A DNA stretch of 30,256 bases from an uncultured Bacteroidales bacterium (GTDB lineage Bacteria; Bacteroidota; Bacteroidia; Bacteroidales; UBA3663), in assembly GCA_905236195.1 (NCBI GenBank), contig CAJOOX010000028.1, positions 1 through 30,256 on the forward strand. The letters are read 5' to 3'. Below, in pieces: positions 22,151 through 30,256 of this stretch (position 1 is the stretch's first letter; each line of letters opens with the position of its first letter). Both the position numbers and the translations under genes were made by a program. Under the pieces are notes generated by a model that did no database searches, had not been told where the DNA came from, and saw nothing but the letters and a program-made list of their open reading frames with translations.

Positions 22151-23788
22151 ATGGCAAAAGAAATCAAATTCAATACAGAGGCACGCGACCTTCTGAAGAA
22201 GGGTGTCGATCAGTTGGCTGATGCAGTCAAAGTAACTCTCGGTCCCAAAGGCCGCAACGTAATTATCGAAAAGAAATTTGGTGCTCCCCACATCACCAAG
22301 GACGGTGTGACGGTAGCCAAGGAAATAGAACTCGCCGACCCCTTCGAGAACATGGGCGCACAGCTCGTCAAGGAGGTTGCCTCCAAGACTGGCGACGATG
22401 CTGGTGACGGTACGACAACCGCTACTGTTTTGGCTCAGGCCATCATCGGTGTGGGTCTTAAGAATGTGACCGCAGGTGCCAATCCCATGGAACTGAAGCG
22501 GGGTATCGACAAGGCCGTTGCCAAGGTCGTTGAGAATATCAAGGCTCAGAGCGAGGAAATTGGCGATGACTACAATAAGATTGAGAACGTGGCTCGCGTT
22601 TCAGCCAATAACGACGAGGAAATAGGACGTCTCGTAGCCGAGGCTATGAAGACCGTCAAGAAGGAAGGTGTTATCACCGTCGAGGAAGCCAAGGGTACCG
22701 ACACTACTGTTGACGTGGTGGAAGGTATGCAGTTTGATCGCGGCTATATCTCGCCCTACTTCGTGAACAACAGTGAGAAGATGACCTGCGAGATGGATCA
22801 GCCTGCCATTCTCATCTATGACAAGAAGATTTCCAATCTTCAGGATCTCCTGCCTGTGCTCGAACCCGTTGCAAAGAGCGGCCAGCCTCTGCTCATAATT
22901 GCCGAAGATGTCGACAGCCAGGCTCTTGCCACACTAGTACTCAACAGCTTGCGCGGCTCGCTCAAGATTTGTGCTGTCAAGGCTCCCGGTTTCGGCGACC
23001 GTCGCAAGGAGATGCTCCAGGATATCGCTATTCTCACGGGCGGTACAGTAATCAGCGAAGAGGTGGGCCTCAAACTCGAGAATGCTACTCCCGAGATGCT
23101 GGGCCGTGCCGAGAAGGTCACTATTGACAAGGAGAAGACTACTATTGTGGACGGTGCAGGCGACAAGGCTGCTATCAAGGAGCGTGTCAACGTTATCAAG
23201 GCTCAGATTGAAAAGACAACCTCTGACTACGACCGCGATAAGCTCAAAGAACGTCTCGCCAAGCTCGCCGGCGGTGTGGCTGTGCTCCACGTGGGTGCAC
23301 CCTCCGAGGTTGAGATGAAGGAGAAGAAGGATCGTGTGGACGACGCTCTCTGCGCTACGCGTGCTGCTATGGCTGAAGGTATTGTTCCCGGTGGCGGTGT
23401 TGCATATATACGCGCTATCCCCGCACTCGAAGGACTCAAGGGCGATACTGATGACGAGACTGTCGGCATCGAAATCGTGAAGCGTGCCATCGAGGAGCCC
23501 CTCCGTCAGATTGTGGCTAATTCCGGTAAGGAAGGTGCCGTCATCGTACAGAAAGTCAAGGAAGGCAAGGGCGACTATGGTTACAACGCACGCACCGACA
23601 AGTTCGAGAACTTCCATGCTGCCGGCGTGATTGATCCTGCCAAGGTAACGCGTGTAGCTCTCGAGAACGCTGCTTCAATTGCCGGTATGTTCCTCACCAC
23701 CGAGTGTGTGATTGCCGACAAGAAGGAGGAGAATCCGATGCCTGCTGCAGCTCCCGGTATGGGCGGCGGCATGGGTGGTATGATGTAA
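22151..23788 (+). CDS. groL: Chaperonin GroEL
   Basis: A 545-residue Cpn60, the usual length. Motifs include AVKVTLGPKGRNVIIEKKFG, the ATP-binding GDGTTTATVLAQ, the apical-domain segment MQFDRGYISPYFVNN, ICAVKAPGFGDRRKEML and VPGGGVAYIRA. The C terminus is the Gly-Met-rich tail GMGGGMGGMM. It forms the double-ring folding chamber with GroES. No internal oddity seen. A strong intrinsic terminator follows at 23813-23854. Confidence 0.98.
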   Translation: MAKEIKFNTEARDLLKKGVDQLADAVKVTLGPKGRNVIIEKKFGAPHITKDGVTVAKEIELADPFENMGAQLVKEVASKTGDDAGDGTTTATVLAQAIIGVGLKNVTAGANPMELKRGIDKAVAKVVENIKAQSEEIGDDYNKIENVARVSANNDEEIGRLVAEAMKTVKKEGVITVEEAKGTDTTVDVVEGMQFDRGYISPYFVNNSEKMTCEMDQPAILIYDKKISNLQDLLPVLEPVAKSGQPLLIIAEDVDSQALATLVLNSLRGSLKICAVKAPGFGDRRKEMLQDIAILTGGTVISEEVGLKLENATPEMLGRAEKVTIDKEKTTIVDGAGDKAAIKERVNVIKAQIEKTTSDYDRDKLKERLAKLAGGVAVLHVGAPSEVEMKEKKDRVDDALCATRAAMAEGIVPGGGVAYIRAIPALEGLKGDTDDETVGIEIVKRAIEEPLRQIVANSGKEGAVIVQKVKEGKGDYGYNARTDKFENFHAAGVIDPAKVTRVALENAASIAGMFLTTECVIADKKEENPMPAAAPGMGGGMGGMM

Positions 23789-23812
23789 TCCCGCTGGATT
23801 TTCCTGATAATT

Positions 23813-23854
23813 AACGAAAGGGCCCCCGTTTGTGAGGACCCTTTCGTTTTTTTT
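23813..23854 (+). terminator. Rho-independent terminator of groESL
   Basis: AACGAAAGGG (23813-23822) pairs with CCCTTTCGTT (23839-23848), with two extra G-C pairs beyond a mismatch, and is followed by a T run (T8 at 23847-23854). The T run overlaps the stop codon of the converging symporter gene, so both transcripts may end here. Confidence 0.88.
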
Positions 23855-25367
23855 AGTTCTTTGAGGCTTTGCCGACCGATGCCGCCCAAAGGCCTGCCAT
23901 CGTAAGCGAAGCATTGACGAGCAGCAGTTCGTAGCCCATCTTGTATCCGTTAAACCACGCCTCTGAGTTCTGGGCTATGAAGAACGAAATGACGGGGGAG
24001 ATAACACAGATGTAGGGAACCCAGCGGTCGCGTGGTTTCAGTTTGGTTATCAGCCCGAACAGATAGAGCCCCAACAGCGGACCGTAAGTGTAGGAGGCTA
24101 CAATATAAACGGCTGAGATGACGGATGTGTTGCCTATTATTTTAAAAAGGTATATAAGTACGCCCATGATGAGCACGTTGATCAGGTGAACCTTGTAGCG
24201 AGTTTTCGACAGAGTGGATTCGTCTTCTTTGCGGTCGGCCTGCAGCAGGTCAATGGTGACCGATGTCGTAAGGGCGGTAACTGCCGACCCCGCAGAAGAG
24301 AAAGCGGCTGCAATAAGCCCCAGTATGAAAAGCACGCCCACAATAGTGGGGAGAAGCGAAACGCCGTTCCCGTTGACCGATGTTGCCAGATATGGGAAGA
24401 GTTCGTCACTTTTGAGCGGTGAGCCTGCAAGGTCTGTCAGAAAGCTGTTGTTGAACATCCCCAGGTTTGCAGCATATTGATAGAGCAATACACCCAGCGC
24501 CAGAAAAAGCAGATTGACAGGCAAGAAGGCAAACCCGTAGGACACTACATTCTTCTGTGCCTCCTTCAGGTTTTTACACGACAGGTTTTTCTGCATCATG
24601 TCCTGATCGAGACCCGTCATGGCAATGGTAGTAAAAAGACCGGCGAGGAACTGTTTCCAGAAGAATCGGGTGTCGTTGCCGTCGCTGAAGAACCAGGTCT
24701 TCGACATTGGACTGTCGGCAACAGTGTTCCATAAACCAGCAGCGTCAAGCTCCATCGCCTTGCAGACATAGTAGATGCAGAAAATCACGGCCAAAAGCAG
24801 GCACAGGGTCTGCAGCATATCCGTCCATACCAGCGTCTTTACTCCGCCACGGAAGGTGTACAGCCATACGATGAGCATGGTCAGGGCAATGTTCGCCCAG
24901 AAGGGGATGCCCAGCGATTCAAATAATACCAATTGCATCACGAGGGCCGTCAGATACATCCGGACACCGCATCCGAGAAATTTTGAAATCAGGAAAAAAA
25001 CGGAGCCTACACGGTAGCTCCTTGACCCGAAGCGTTGGTCCAGATAGCCGTATATACTGTACAGATTCAGACGGTAATACAGGGGGAGGAGTATGTACGC
25101 AACGGCAAAATAGCCCGCAGAGAATCCCAAAACCATTTGCAGATACGAGAACTGGGTGCCGGCTACCATGCCCGGAACAGAAATGAAGGTGACGCCCGAG
25201 ATGCTTGTGCCGATCATCGCGATGGCTACAGCCCACCACGGGGACTTCCGGTCGCCGACCGCAAAAGACTTGGCTGTGGACGCTTGGTCGCGTGTTGTGC
25301 GCCAAGTCACGTAAAAAATGATTGCAAAATAGGCGGCTATCAGAGCCAAAATCAGTGTTGTTGACAT
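23853..25367 (-). CDS. Sodium:solute symporter (SSS family)
   Basis: A 504-residue polytopic inner-membrane protein with about 13 hydrophobic segments. The SSS signature is clear: KSFAVGDRKSPWWAVAIAMIG, TSISGVTFISVPG, MVLGFSAGYFAVAYILLPLYY, YGYLDQRFG, TFRGGVKTLVWTDMLQT, TGLDQDMMQKNLSCKN and LIAAAFSSAGSAVTALTTS. Such proteins couple Na+ entry to uptake of sugars, sialic acid, amino acids or vitamins; the substrate cannot be read reliably. It is convergent with groEL and divergent from rnz. The predicted start is near 25381, leaving about a 14-base leader. Confidence 0.93.
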   Translation of the reverse strand: MSTTLILALIAAYFAIIFYVTWRTTRDQASTAKSFAVGDRKSPWWAVAIAMIGTSISGVTFISVPGMVAGTQFSYLQMVLGFSAGYFAVAYILLPLYYRLNLYSIYGYLDQRFGSRSYRVGSVFFLISKFLGCGVRMYLTALVMQLVLFESLGIPFWANIALTMLIVWLYTFRGGVKTLVWTDMLQTLCLLLAVIFCIYYVCKAMELDAAGLWNTVADSPMSKTWFFSDGNDTRFFWKQFLAGLFTTIAMTGLDQDMMQKNLSCKNLKEAQKNVVSYGFAFLPVNLLFLALGVLLYQYAANLGMFNNSFLTDLAGSPLKSDELFPYLATSVNGNGVSLLPTIVGVLFILGLIAAAFSSAGSAVTALTTSVTIDLLQADRKEDESTLSKTRYKVHLINVLIMGVLIYLFKIIGNTSVISAVYIVASYTYGPLLGLYLFGLITKLKPRDRWVPYICVISPVISFFIAQNSEAWFNGYKMGYELLLVNASLTMAGLWAASVGKASKN

Positions 25368-25387
25368 TTTTACTAAAAATTTTGCTG

Positions 25388-25395
25388 CAAAGATA
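25388..25395 (-). promoter_or_regulatory. -7 element for the symporter gene
   Basis: TATCTTTG on the minus strand (25395-25388). Predicted start about 25381, 14 bases before the ATG. It faces a second TATCTTTG (25418-25425) for rnz, with 22 bp between the boxes; good -33 boxes are not visible for either. Confidence 0.65.
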
Positions 25396-25417
25396 GTGGT
25401 TTTTCAGAAAATTTCGT

Positions 25418-25425
25418 TATCTTTG
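25418..25425 (+). promoter_or_regulatory. -7 element for rnz
   Basis: TATCTTTG (25418-25425) on the plus strand. Predicted start about 25432, giving a leader of about 13 bases before the GTG at 25445. The -33 region of this promoter lies on the -7 box of the divergent symporter promoter. Confidence 0.65.
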
Positions 25426-25444
25426 CAGACAAAAATTTCTAAAA

Positions 25445-26368
25445 GTGGATAGATTCGGTGTCAAAATACTCGGTTGCGGGTCTGCTAAGCCTACCTTGAG
25501 ACATTTGCCGTCCGCCCAGGTGGTCGATTTCAGAGGCTATCTGTTTCTGGTCGATTGCGGGGAAGGTACGCAGAGAAGTCTCCTCAAGTGGCAGGTATCG
25601 CAGTCCAAAATCGGACACATTTTTCTTTCTCATCTTCATGCCGACCATTGTCTCGGTCTTGTGGGACTGATATCCACGTTGGGACTCGGACAACGGCAGG
25701 GCGAAATTGTGATTCATGCCGAACCTGATTTCGAGAGAGTGTTTGGCCCGCAGTTCGAATACTTCTGTCCCGAACTCTCAATGGAGGTCCGCTTCGAACC
25801 CCACACAACAGCCTATTCCACCGTCATCTTCGAGAACGACAAACTCCTGGTGCGTACCATACCGTTACGTCACCGGGTTCCCACCACGGGTTTCATTTTT
25901 GAGGAGAAACCGCGACCCCGTCATCTGATCGTGCAACGTGCGCAGGAACTCGGCATCCCCGTGGCTTACTTCAATGCCATTAAGGCCGGCGCCGATTGGG
26001 AAATGCCTGGCGGAAGGGTGATTCCCAACGCAGAAATCACTACAGCACCTGCTCCACCGAGAAAGTATGCCTATATAAGCGATACGATCTATTCCGAGGC
26101 AGTCCTCTCCCTCATCTCGGGTGTTGATTTGCTTTACCACGAGGCAACCTATCTCGACTGCGACCGTGATAAAGCCTACCAGAGGGGACACTCGACTGCT
26201 CTCCAGGCTGCAACCATTGCTCTCAAAGCCGGGGCGAAGAAGTTGGTTATCGGGCATTTTTCTTCCCGTTTCCATCAGCCGGAATCCGAGCAGATGCTGC
26301 TTGATGAGGCCCGCTCAGTCTTCCCCGACACTGTGCTCGCCAACGAAGGTCTCGACCTGGAGCTCTGA
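25445..26368 (+). CDS. rnz: Ribonuclease Z
   Basis: A 307-residue tRNA 3'-processing endonuclease of the MBL fold. FGVKILGCGSAKPTLRHLPS, VDCGEGTQRSLLKW, the zinc motif SHLHADHCLGLVG (His63, His65, Asp67, His68), IPLRHRVPTTGF, YISDT and LYHEATYL followed by RGHSTALQAA and LVIGHFSSR are the standard RNase Z series. It cuts tRNA precursors after the discriminator base to allow CCA addition. The start is GTG at 25445, supported by the conserved N terminus and by the closely placed -7 box. Confidence 0.96.
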   Translation: MDRFGVKILGCGSAKPTLRHLPSAQVVDFRGYLFLVDCGEGTQRSLLKWQVSQSKIGHIFLSHLHADHCLGLVGLISTLGLGQRQGEIVIHAEPDFERVFGPQFEYFCPELSMEVRFEPHTTAYSTVIFENDKLLVRTIPLRHRVPTTGFIFEEKPRPRHLIVQRAQELGIPVAYFNAIKAGADWEMPGGRVIPNAEITTAPAPPRKYAYISDTIYSEAVLSLISGVDLLYHEATYLDCDRDKAYQRGHSTALQAATIALKAGAKKLVIGHFSSRFHQPESEQMLLDEARSVFPDTVLANEGLDLEL

Positions 26369-26405
26369 TTCCTATTAATAATATTTTTTACAATTATAGC
26401 AGAAC

Positions 26406-27164
26406 ATGCAAGCAATGATATATGCCGCAGGATTGGGTACGCGGCTTCGCCCTCTTACCAACGACCGGCCCAAGGCCCTGGTCGAAGTTGGTGGTAAAAC
26501 CCTATTGGAACACCTTCTCATGCGGTTACGTGCGGCAGGTGTCGATCTCGTGGTTATCAATATCCACCACTTTGGCGATCAGATTATTGCTTTCCTCGAA
26601 CAGAACCGCAATTTCGGAATGAATATCCGGATTTCAGACGAACGCGACGAACTGCTCGATACCGGAGGCGGATTCAAACATGCCTTGCCTCTCTTGCGAC
26701 GAAACGAACCGGTATTGATTCACAATGTCGATATCATATCCGAAATCGACCTGCGTGATTTGTGGAATTCTTCGCTGGATCTCTCTGAAGCCACCCTTTG
26801 CGTCTCTCAGCGCGAAACCCAGCGTTATCTCCTTTGGGATTACGACCACCTGCTCGGGTGGGAGAATGTCAACACAGGGGAGAAGCGAGGACCCATTTTG
26901 GGCATGGAGCAGCATCGATATCTTTCCAAACAGGCTTTCAACGGAATCGCTGTTGTCAAACCATCCCTCATGCATTTGCTCGAGAACTATCCCGCCAAGG
27001 TGTTCTCAATCATCGATTTTTATCTTGCGGTCTGCGGGCAGCATTGGATTCAGCCCTACCTCGTCCGTTTGGGTGAGACGTGTTGGCTCGATTGCGGCAA
27101 AGTGGATGCTTTGCCCCTTGCAGAGCAAATTATCGACGGCCGGCAATATAAATTGTTGCTATAA
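26406..27164 (+). CDS. Sugar-1-phosphate nucleotidyltransferase (MurU/mannose-1-P guanylyltransferase-like)
   Basis: A 252-residue NTP-transferase-fold protein. The signature AAGLGTRLRPLTNDRPKALV (7-26), then NIHHFGDQIIAFL, ISDERDELLDTGGGFKHAL and LIHNVDIISEIDL give the nucleotide- and metal-binding sites. It resembles MurNAc-1-phosphate uridylyltransferase MurU and mannose-1-phosphate guanylyltransferases, which make UDP- or GDP-sugars. The usual partner, an aminoglycoside-phosphotransferase-like kinase, is not next to it, so the sugar is not assigned. It follows rnz after 37 bases. Confidence 0.88.
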   Translation: MQAMIYAAGLGTRLRPLTNDRPKALVEVGGKTLLEHLLMRLRAAGVDLVVINIHHFGDQIIAFLEQNRNFGMNIRISDERDELLDTGGGFKHALPLLRRNEPVLIHNVDIISEIDLRDLWNSSLDLSEATLCVSQRETQRYLLWDYDHLLGWENVNTGEKRGPILGMEQHRYLSKQAFNGIAVVKPSLMHLLENYPAKVFSIIDFYLAVCGQHWIQPYLVRLGETCWLDCGKVDALPLAEQIIDGRQYKLLL

Positions 27165-27250
27165 TGTGCAAAATTGTCTGAGTTTGTGATGCATTCTGAA
27201 GATGTGTAATCTATTTTCTTGCACGATTTAATCATTTTTTGTAAAATATA

Positions 27251-27282
27251 TTTGCGGAATTCAGTTTTTTGCATTATCTTTG
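27251..27282 (+). promoter_or_regulatory. ppdK promoter
   Basis: TTTG (27251-27254), a 20-bp spacer and TATCTTTG (27275-27282), a perfect -33/-7 pair. Predicted start near 27289, giving a leader of about 93 bases before the ppdK ATG. Confidence 0.78.
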
Positions 27283-27366
27283 CGCCGTTCAGGGTGCATT
27301 TCGCTCCTAGGACTTCAATTGTTTTATTTTAAGCATTAGCTATCCTAATATCAAAACTTCATTTAT

Positions 27367-27380
27367 CCTAAAAATTTAGG
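27367..27380 (+). promoter_or_regulatory. Dyad directly before ppdK start codon
   Basis: CCTAAA-AA-TTTAGG is a perfect 6-bp inverted repeat ending one base before the ATG at 27382. As RNA it can only form a weak stem; it could affect initiation or be a protein-binding dyad. No function is established. Confidence 0.3.
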
Positions 27381-27381
27381 T

Positions 27382-30111
27382 ATGGAAATTTCTAAAAAAA
27401 GAGTTTATACCTTCGGTAACGGTAAGGCTGAAGGTAAAGCCGACATGAGGAACCTCCTCGGCGGCAAGGGTGCCAATTTGGCAGAAATGAATCTTATCGG
27501 TGTGCCCGTTCCTCCTGGTTTTACCATTACAACAGATGTTTGTAATGAATACTATGAGGTAGGCAAGGACAAAATCGTTGCTCTCTTGAAGGACGATGTA
27601 GAGAAGAGTGTGCAGCACATCGAGACACTTATGAACTCCCGCTTCGGCGATGTCAAGAATCCACTCCTTGTTTCTGTTCGTTCAGGTGCGCGCGCTTCCA
27701 TGCCCGGCATGATGGATACTATTCTCAACCTGGGTCTCAACGACGAGGTTGTGGAAGGCCTCGCTGCCAAGACAGGCAATGCCCGTTTCGCTTGGGACTC
27801 CTACCGCCGTTTCGTACAGATGTACGGCGATGTTGTCATGGGACTGAAGCCTGTCAACAAGACTGATATTGATCCATTCGAAGCCATCATCGAGAAGGTC
27901 AAGGAAGAGTATAAGGTCACCCTTGACAAGGACCTACCCGTCGAAGCGCTCCAGAAACTGGTGGCTCTCTTCAAGAAGGCTATTAAGGACCGCACGGGCA
28001 AGGACTTCCCCTCCGATCCCAAAGTGCAGCTTTGGGGCGCTATCTGCGCAGTATTCGATTCCTGGATGAACGAGCGTGCCATTCTTTACCGCAAGATGGA
28101 AGGCATCCCCGCCGAGTGGGGTACTGCAGTTTCCGTCATGGCAATGGTATTCGGTAATATGGGTGAAAGTTCCGCTACCGGTGTTTGCTTCAGCCGTGAT
28201 GCCGCTACTGGTGAGAATATCTTCAACGGTGAATGGCTCGTCAACGCACAGGGCGAAGACGTGGTAGCCGGTATCCGTACTCCCCAGCAGATTACGACCG
28301 AGGGTTCGCGTCGTTGGGCACGTTTGAAGGGCGTTTCCGAGGAAGAGCGTAAGGCTAAGTATCCCTCGATGGAGGAAGCCATGCCCGGCATCTTCAACGA
28401 ACTCAATGCCCTCCAGGATAAGCTCGAAAAGCACTATCACGACATGCAGGATATGGAGTTCACCGTGCAGGAAGGTAAACTCTGGTTCCTCCAGACCCGC
28501 AACGGTAAGCGTACGGGTACGGCAATGGTGAAGATTGCCATGGATCTCCTGCGCGAAGGTCTCATCGACGAGAAGACCGCTATCCAACGCTGCGAACCCA
28601 ACAAACTCGACGAATTGCTCCACCCCGTATTCGACGCCAAGGCTCTCAAGCAGGCTACTCCTCTCACCGTTGGTCTGCCCGCTTCTCCCGGTGCAGCATG
28701 CGGTCAGATTGTATTCAGTGCCGACGATGCTGCCGAATGGCACAAGGACGGACACAAGGTCATCATGGTGCGTATCGAGACTTCGCCCGAAGACCTCGCC
28801 GGTATGGCTGTGGCTGAAGGTATCCTCACTTGCCGCGGCGGTATGACTTCCCACGCTGCCGTTGTGGCTCGCGGTATGGGCAAGTGCTGCGTTTCAGGTG
28901 CAGGTGCCCTCATGGTGGATTATGAAAAGAAAGTCGTTGTGGTCGATGGTACCGTCCTCAAGGAAGGCGATTTCATCTCCATCGACGGTTCCACAGGCCG
29001 TGTATATCAGGGTCAGATCGAGACCAAGGCTGCCGAGATTTCAGGCGACTTCGCTCAGCTCATGGATCTCTGCAAGAAGTACACCCGCCTTGTAGTCCGC
29101 ACCAATGCCGACACTCCTCACGATGCTGAGGTCGCACGTCAGTTCGGTGCCGTCGGTATCGGTCTCTGCCGTACCGAACACATGTTCTTCGAAGCTGAGA
29201 AGATTGTCGCCATGCGTGAGATGATTCTCTCCGATTCCTCCGAGGGTCGTCGCAAGGCGCTGGCCAAGTTGCTTCCCTACCAGCAGAAGGACTTCTACGG
29301 CATCCTTAAGGCTATGGACGGTCTCGCTGTCAACATCCGTCTGCTCGATCCCCCGCTCCACGAATTCGTACCCCACGATGAGAAGGGTCAGAAGGAAATG
29401 GCCGAGACCATGGGCCTCACCGTTGAGGAGATTCGCGAGCGTGTTGACAAACTCATGGAGCACAACCCCATGCTCGGCCACCGCGGCTGCCGTCTCGGCA
29501 ACACATTCCCCGAAATCACCGAAATGCAGACCAAGGCCATTCTCGGCGCTGCCATCCAGCTGAAGAAGGAGGGCTTCGACCCCCGTCCCGAAATCATGGT
29601 GCCCCTCGTAGGTATCCTTTATGAGTTCGAACAGCAGGAGAAGATTATCCGCGAAACAGCTGCCAAACTCTTCGAGGAAGAAGGTGTCGAGCCCATACCT
29701 TTCAAGGTCGGCACAATGATTGAGATTCCCCGTGCAGCCCTCACGGCTCATCGTATCGCTACCCGTGCCGAGTATTTCTCGTTCGGAACCAACGACCTGA
29801 CGCAGATGACCTTCGGCTATTCGCGCGACGATATCGCCTCATTCCTTCCCGTCTATCTCGAGAAGAAGATTCTCAAGGTCGATCCCTTCCGCGTTCTCGA
29901 CCAGAACGGCGTAGGCCAGCTCATCCAGATGGCTGTCGAGAAGGGTCGCTCGGTTCGCCCCGACCTGAAGTGCGGTATCTGCGGCGAACATGGCGGCGAG
30001 CCTTCCTCTGTCAAGTTCTGCCACCGCGTAGGTCTCGATTACGTCAGCTGTTCTCCTTTCCGCGTGCCGATTGCAAGACTCGCGGCCGCGCAGGCAGCAG
30101 TCGAGGAATAA
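27382..30111 (+). CDS. ppdK: Pyruvate, phosphate dikinase
   Basis: A 909-residue PPDK, near the usual 875-910. The ATP-grasp domain begins with FGNGKAEGKADMRNLLGGKG and has VSVRSGARASMPGMMDTILN. The swivelling phosphohistidine domain has GILTCRGGMTSHAAVVARGM with His491. The TIM-barrel pyruvate domain has GIGLCRTEHMFFE, GHRGCRLGNTFPEI, VGTMIEIPRAAL, SFGTNDLTQMTFG and CGICGEHGGEPSS, where Cys867 is the expected acid/base. It interconverts pyruvate, ATP and phosphate with PEP, AMP and pyrophosphate in the cytosol, linking glycolysis and gluconeogenesis in anaerobes. Codons look highly biased, as expected of an abundant enzyme. Confidence 0.97.
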   Translation: MEISKKRVYTFGNGKAEGKADMRNLLGGKGANLAEMNLIGVPVPPGFTITTDVCNEYYEVGKDKIVALLKDDVEKSVQHIETLMNSRFGDVKNPLLVSVRSGARASMPGMMDTILNLGLNDEVVEGLAAKTGNARFAWDSYRRFVQMYGDVVMGLKPVNKTDIDPFEAIIEKVKEEYKVTLDKDLPVEALQKLVALFKKAIKDRTGKDFPSDPKVQLWGAICAVFDSWMNERAILYRKMEGIPAEWGTAVSVMAMVFGNMGESSATGVCFSRDAATGENIFNGEWLVNAQGEDVVAGIRTPQQITTEGSRRWARLKGVSEEERKAKYPSMEEAMPGIFNELNALQDKLEKHYHDMQDMEFTVQEGKLWFLQTRNGKRTGTAMVKIAMDLLREGLIDEKTAIQRCEPNKLDELLHPVFDAKALKQATPLTVGLPASPGAACGQIVFSADDAAEWHKDGHKVIMVRIETSPEDLAGMAVAEGILTCRGGMTSHAAVVARGMGKCCVSGAGALMVDYEKKVVVVDGTVLKEGDFISIDGSTGRVYQGQIETKAAEISGDFAQLMDLCKKYTRLVVRTNADTPHDAEVARQFGAVGIGLCRTEHMFFEAEKIVAMREMILSDSSEGRRKALAKLLPYQQKDFYGILKAMDGLAVNIRLLDPPLHEFVPHDEKGQKEMAETMGLTVEEIRERVDKLMEHNPMLGHRGCRLGNTFPEITEMQTKAILGAAIQLKKEGFDPRPEIMVPLVGILYEFEQQEKIIRETAAKLFEEEGVEPIPFKVGTMIEIPRAALTAHRIATRAEYFSFGTNDLTQMTFGYSRDDIASFLPVYLEKKILKVDPFRVLDQNGVGQLIQMAVEKGRSVRPDLKCGICGEHGGEPSSVKFCHRVGLDYVSCSPFRVPIARLAAAQAAVEE

Positions 30112-30135
30112 TCGACGAACCTTGATTACAAACGA

Positions 30136-30177
30136 GTTAGGCGGAAGTCCCTATGAGTTCGGGACCTTTCGCCTAAC
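30136..30177 (+). terminator. Hairpin after ppdK
   Basis: GTTAGGCG (30136-30143) pairs with CGCCTAAC (30170-30177), with an inner GTCCC/GGGAC stem separated by a small bulge. A short T run (TTTGT) follows. This is likely the ppdK terminator, 24 bases after its stop; the T tract is weak. Confidence 0.65.
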
Positions 30178-30256
30178 TTTGTAAATGAAGATACATTCAA
30201 TACTTTTTGCGGCGGCATACAGGTGATGGTGCAACGAACTAAGTTTATTAAGATGA

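Noticed and set aside
23269..23300. CCACGTGG within groEL, resembling the core of a parS site
   Set aside because: Only the central bases fit; the flanks do not match the parS palindrome and it is in a conserved coding region.
27934..28854. 306-codon minus-strand frame inside ppdK, and similar long frames opposite groEL and the GH78 gene
   Set aside because: All are antisense to well-supported genes with strongly biased codons, which commonly creates such open frames.

Overview
The window looks like a core-genome segment of a Bacteroidales bacterium, probably Prevotellaceae-like; I cannot name a species. The evidence is the set of Bacteroidetes-restricted families (DUF4924, DUF5683, DUF5606, DUF3078), the A/T-rich starts with little Shine-Dalgarno sequence, and repeated Bacteroidetes-type promoters (TTTG, about 20 bp, then TAnnTTTG) ahead of transcription units. 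There is no phage, insertion sequence, CRISPR array, tRNA or rRNA that I can support.

Layout. Positions 1-7438 are all on the minus strand. Read in transcription order they are parA, parB, a DUF5683 membrane protein, a MltD-like lytic transglycosylase with LysM, a RelA/SpoT-family (p)ppGpp enzyme, a DUF4924 protein and the start of a GH94 cellobiose-phosphorylase-like gene that leaves the window. An A/T-rich divergent region (7439-7676) carries promoters for both sides and DnaA-box-like sequences. To its right most genes are on the plus strand: surE-lpxB, DUF5606, a secreted C1B cysteine peptidase, rsmG, an MBL hydrolase, a very large GH78 rhamnosidase/BNR fusion, a DUF3078 outer-membrane protein, a metallophosphoesterase, groES-groEL, rnz, a sugar-phosphate nucleotidyltransferase and ppdK. 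Only two genes on this side run the other way: an acyl-activating/ACP/acyltransferase fusion (11536-14028) and a sodium:solute symporter (23853-25367).

How the genes fit together. The left block combines chromosome partition, cell-wall remodelling and the stringent response. surE-lpxB and the acyl-activating/acyltransferase fusion concern nucleotide and envelope lipid metabolism. groESL is the chaperonin operon, ppdK is central carbon metabolism, and GH94, GH78 and the symporter point to plant-polysaccharide use.

Most worth a second look: (1) a near-perfect sigma-54 type -24/-12 element ahead of groES; (2) the 412-bp gene-free stretch 20222-20633, which holds a strong promoter, a 16-codon leader ORF coinciding with a GNRA-capped hairpin, a GC-rich palindromic element and a 14-bp tandem repeat; (3) DnaA-box-like sequences exactly where gene orientation flips next to parAB; (4) an RSH enzyme whose hydrolase motif HDxxED reads HDVVKL and which lacks the conserved-cysteine region; (5) the GH78-BNR fusion.
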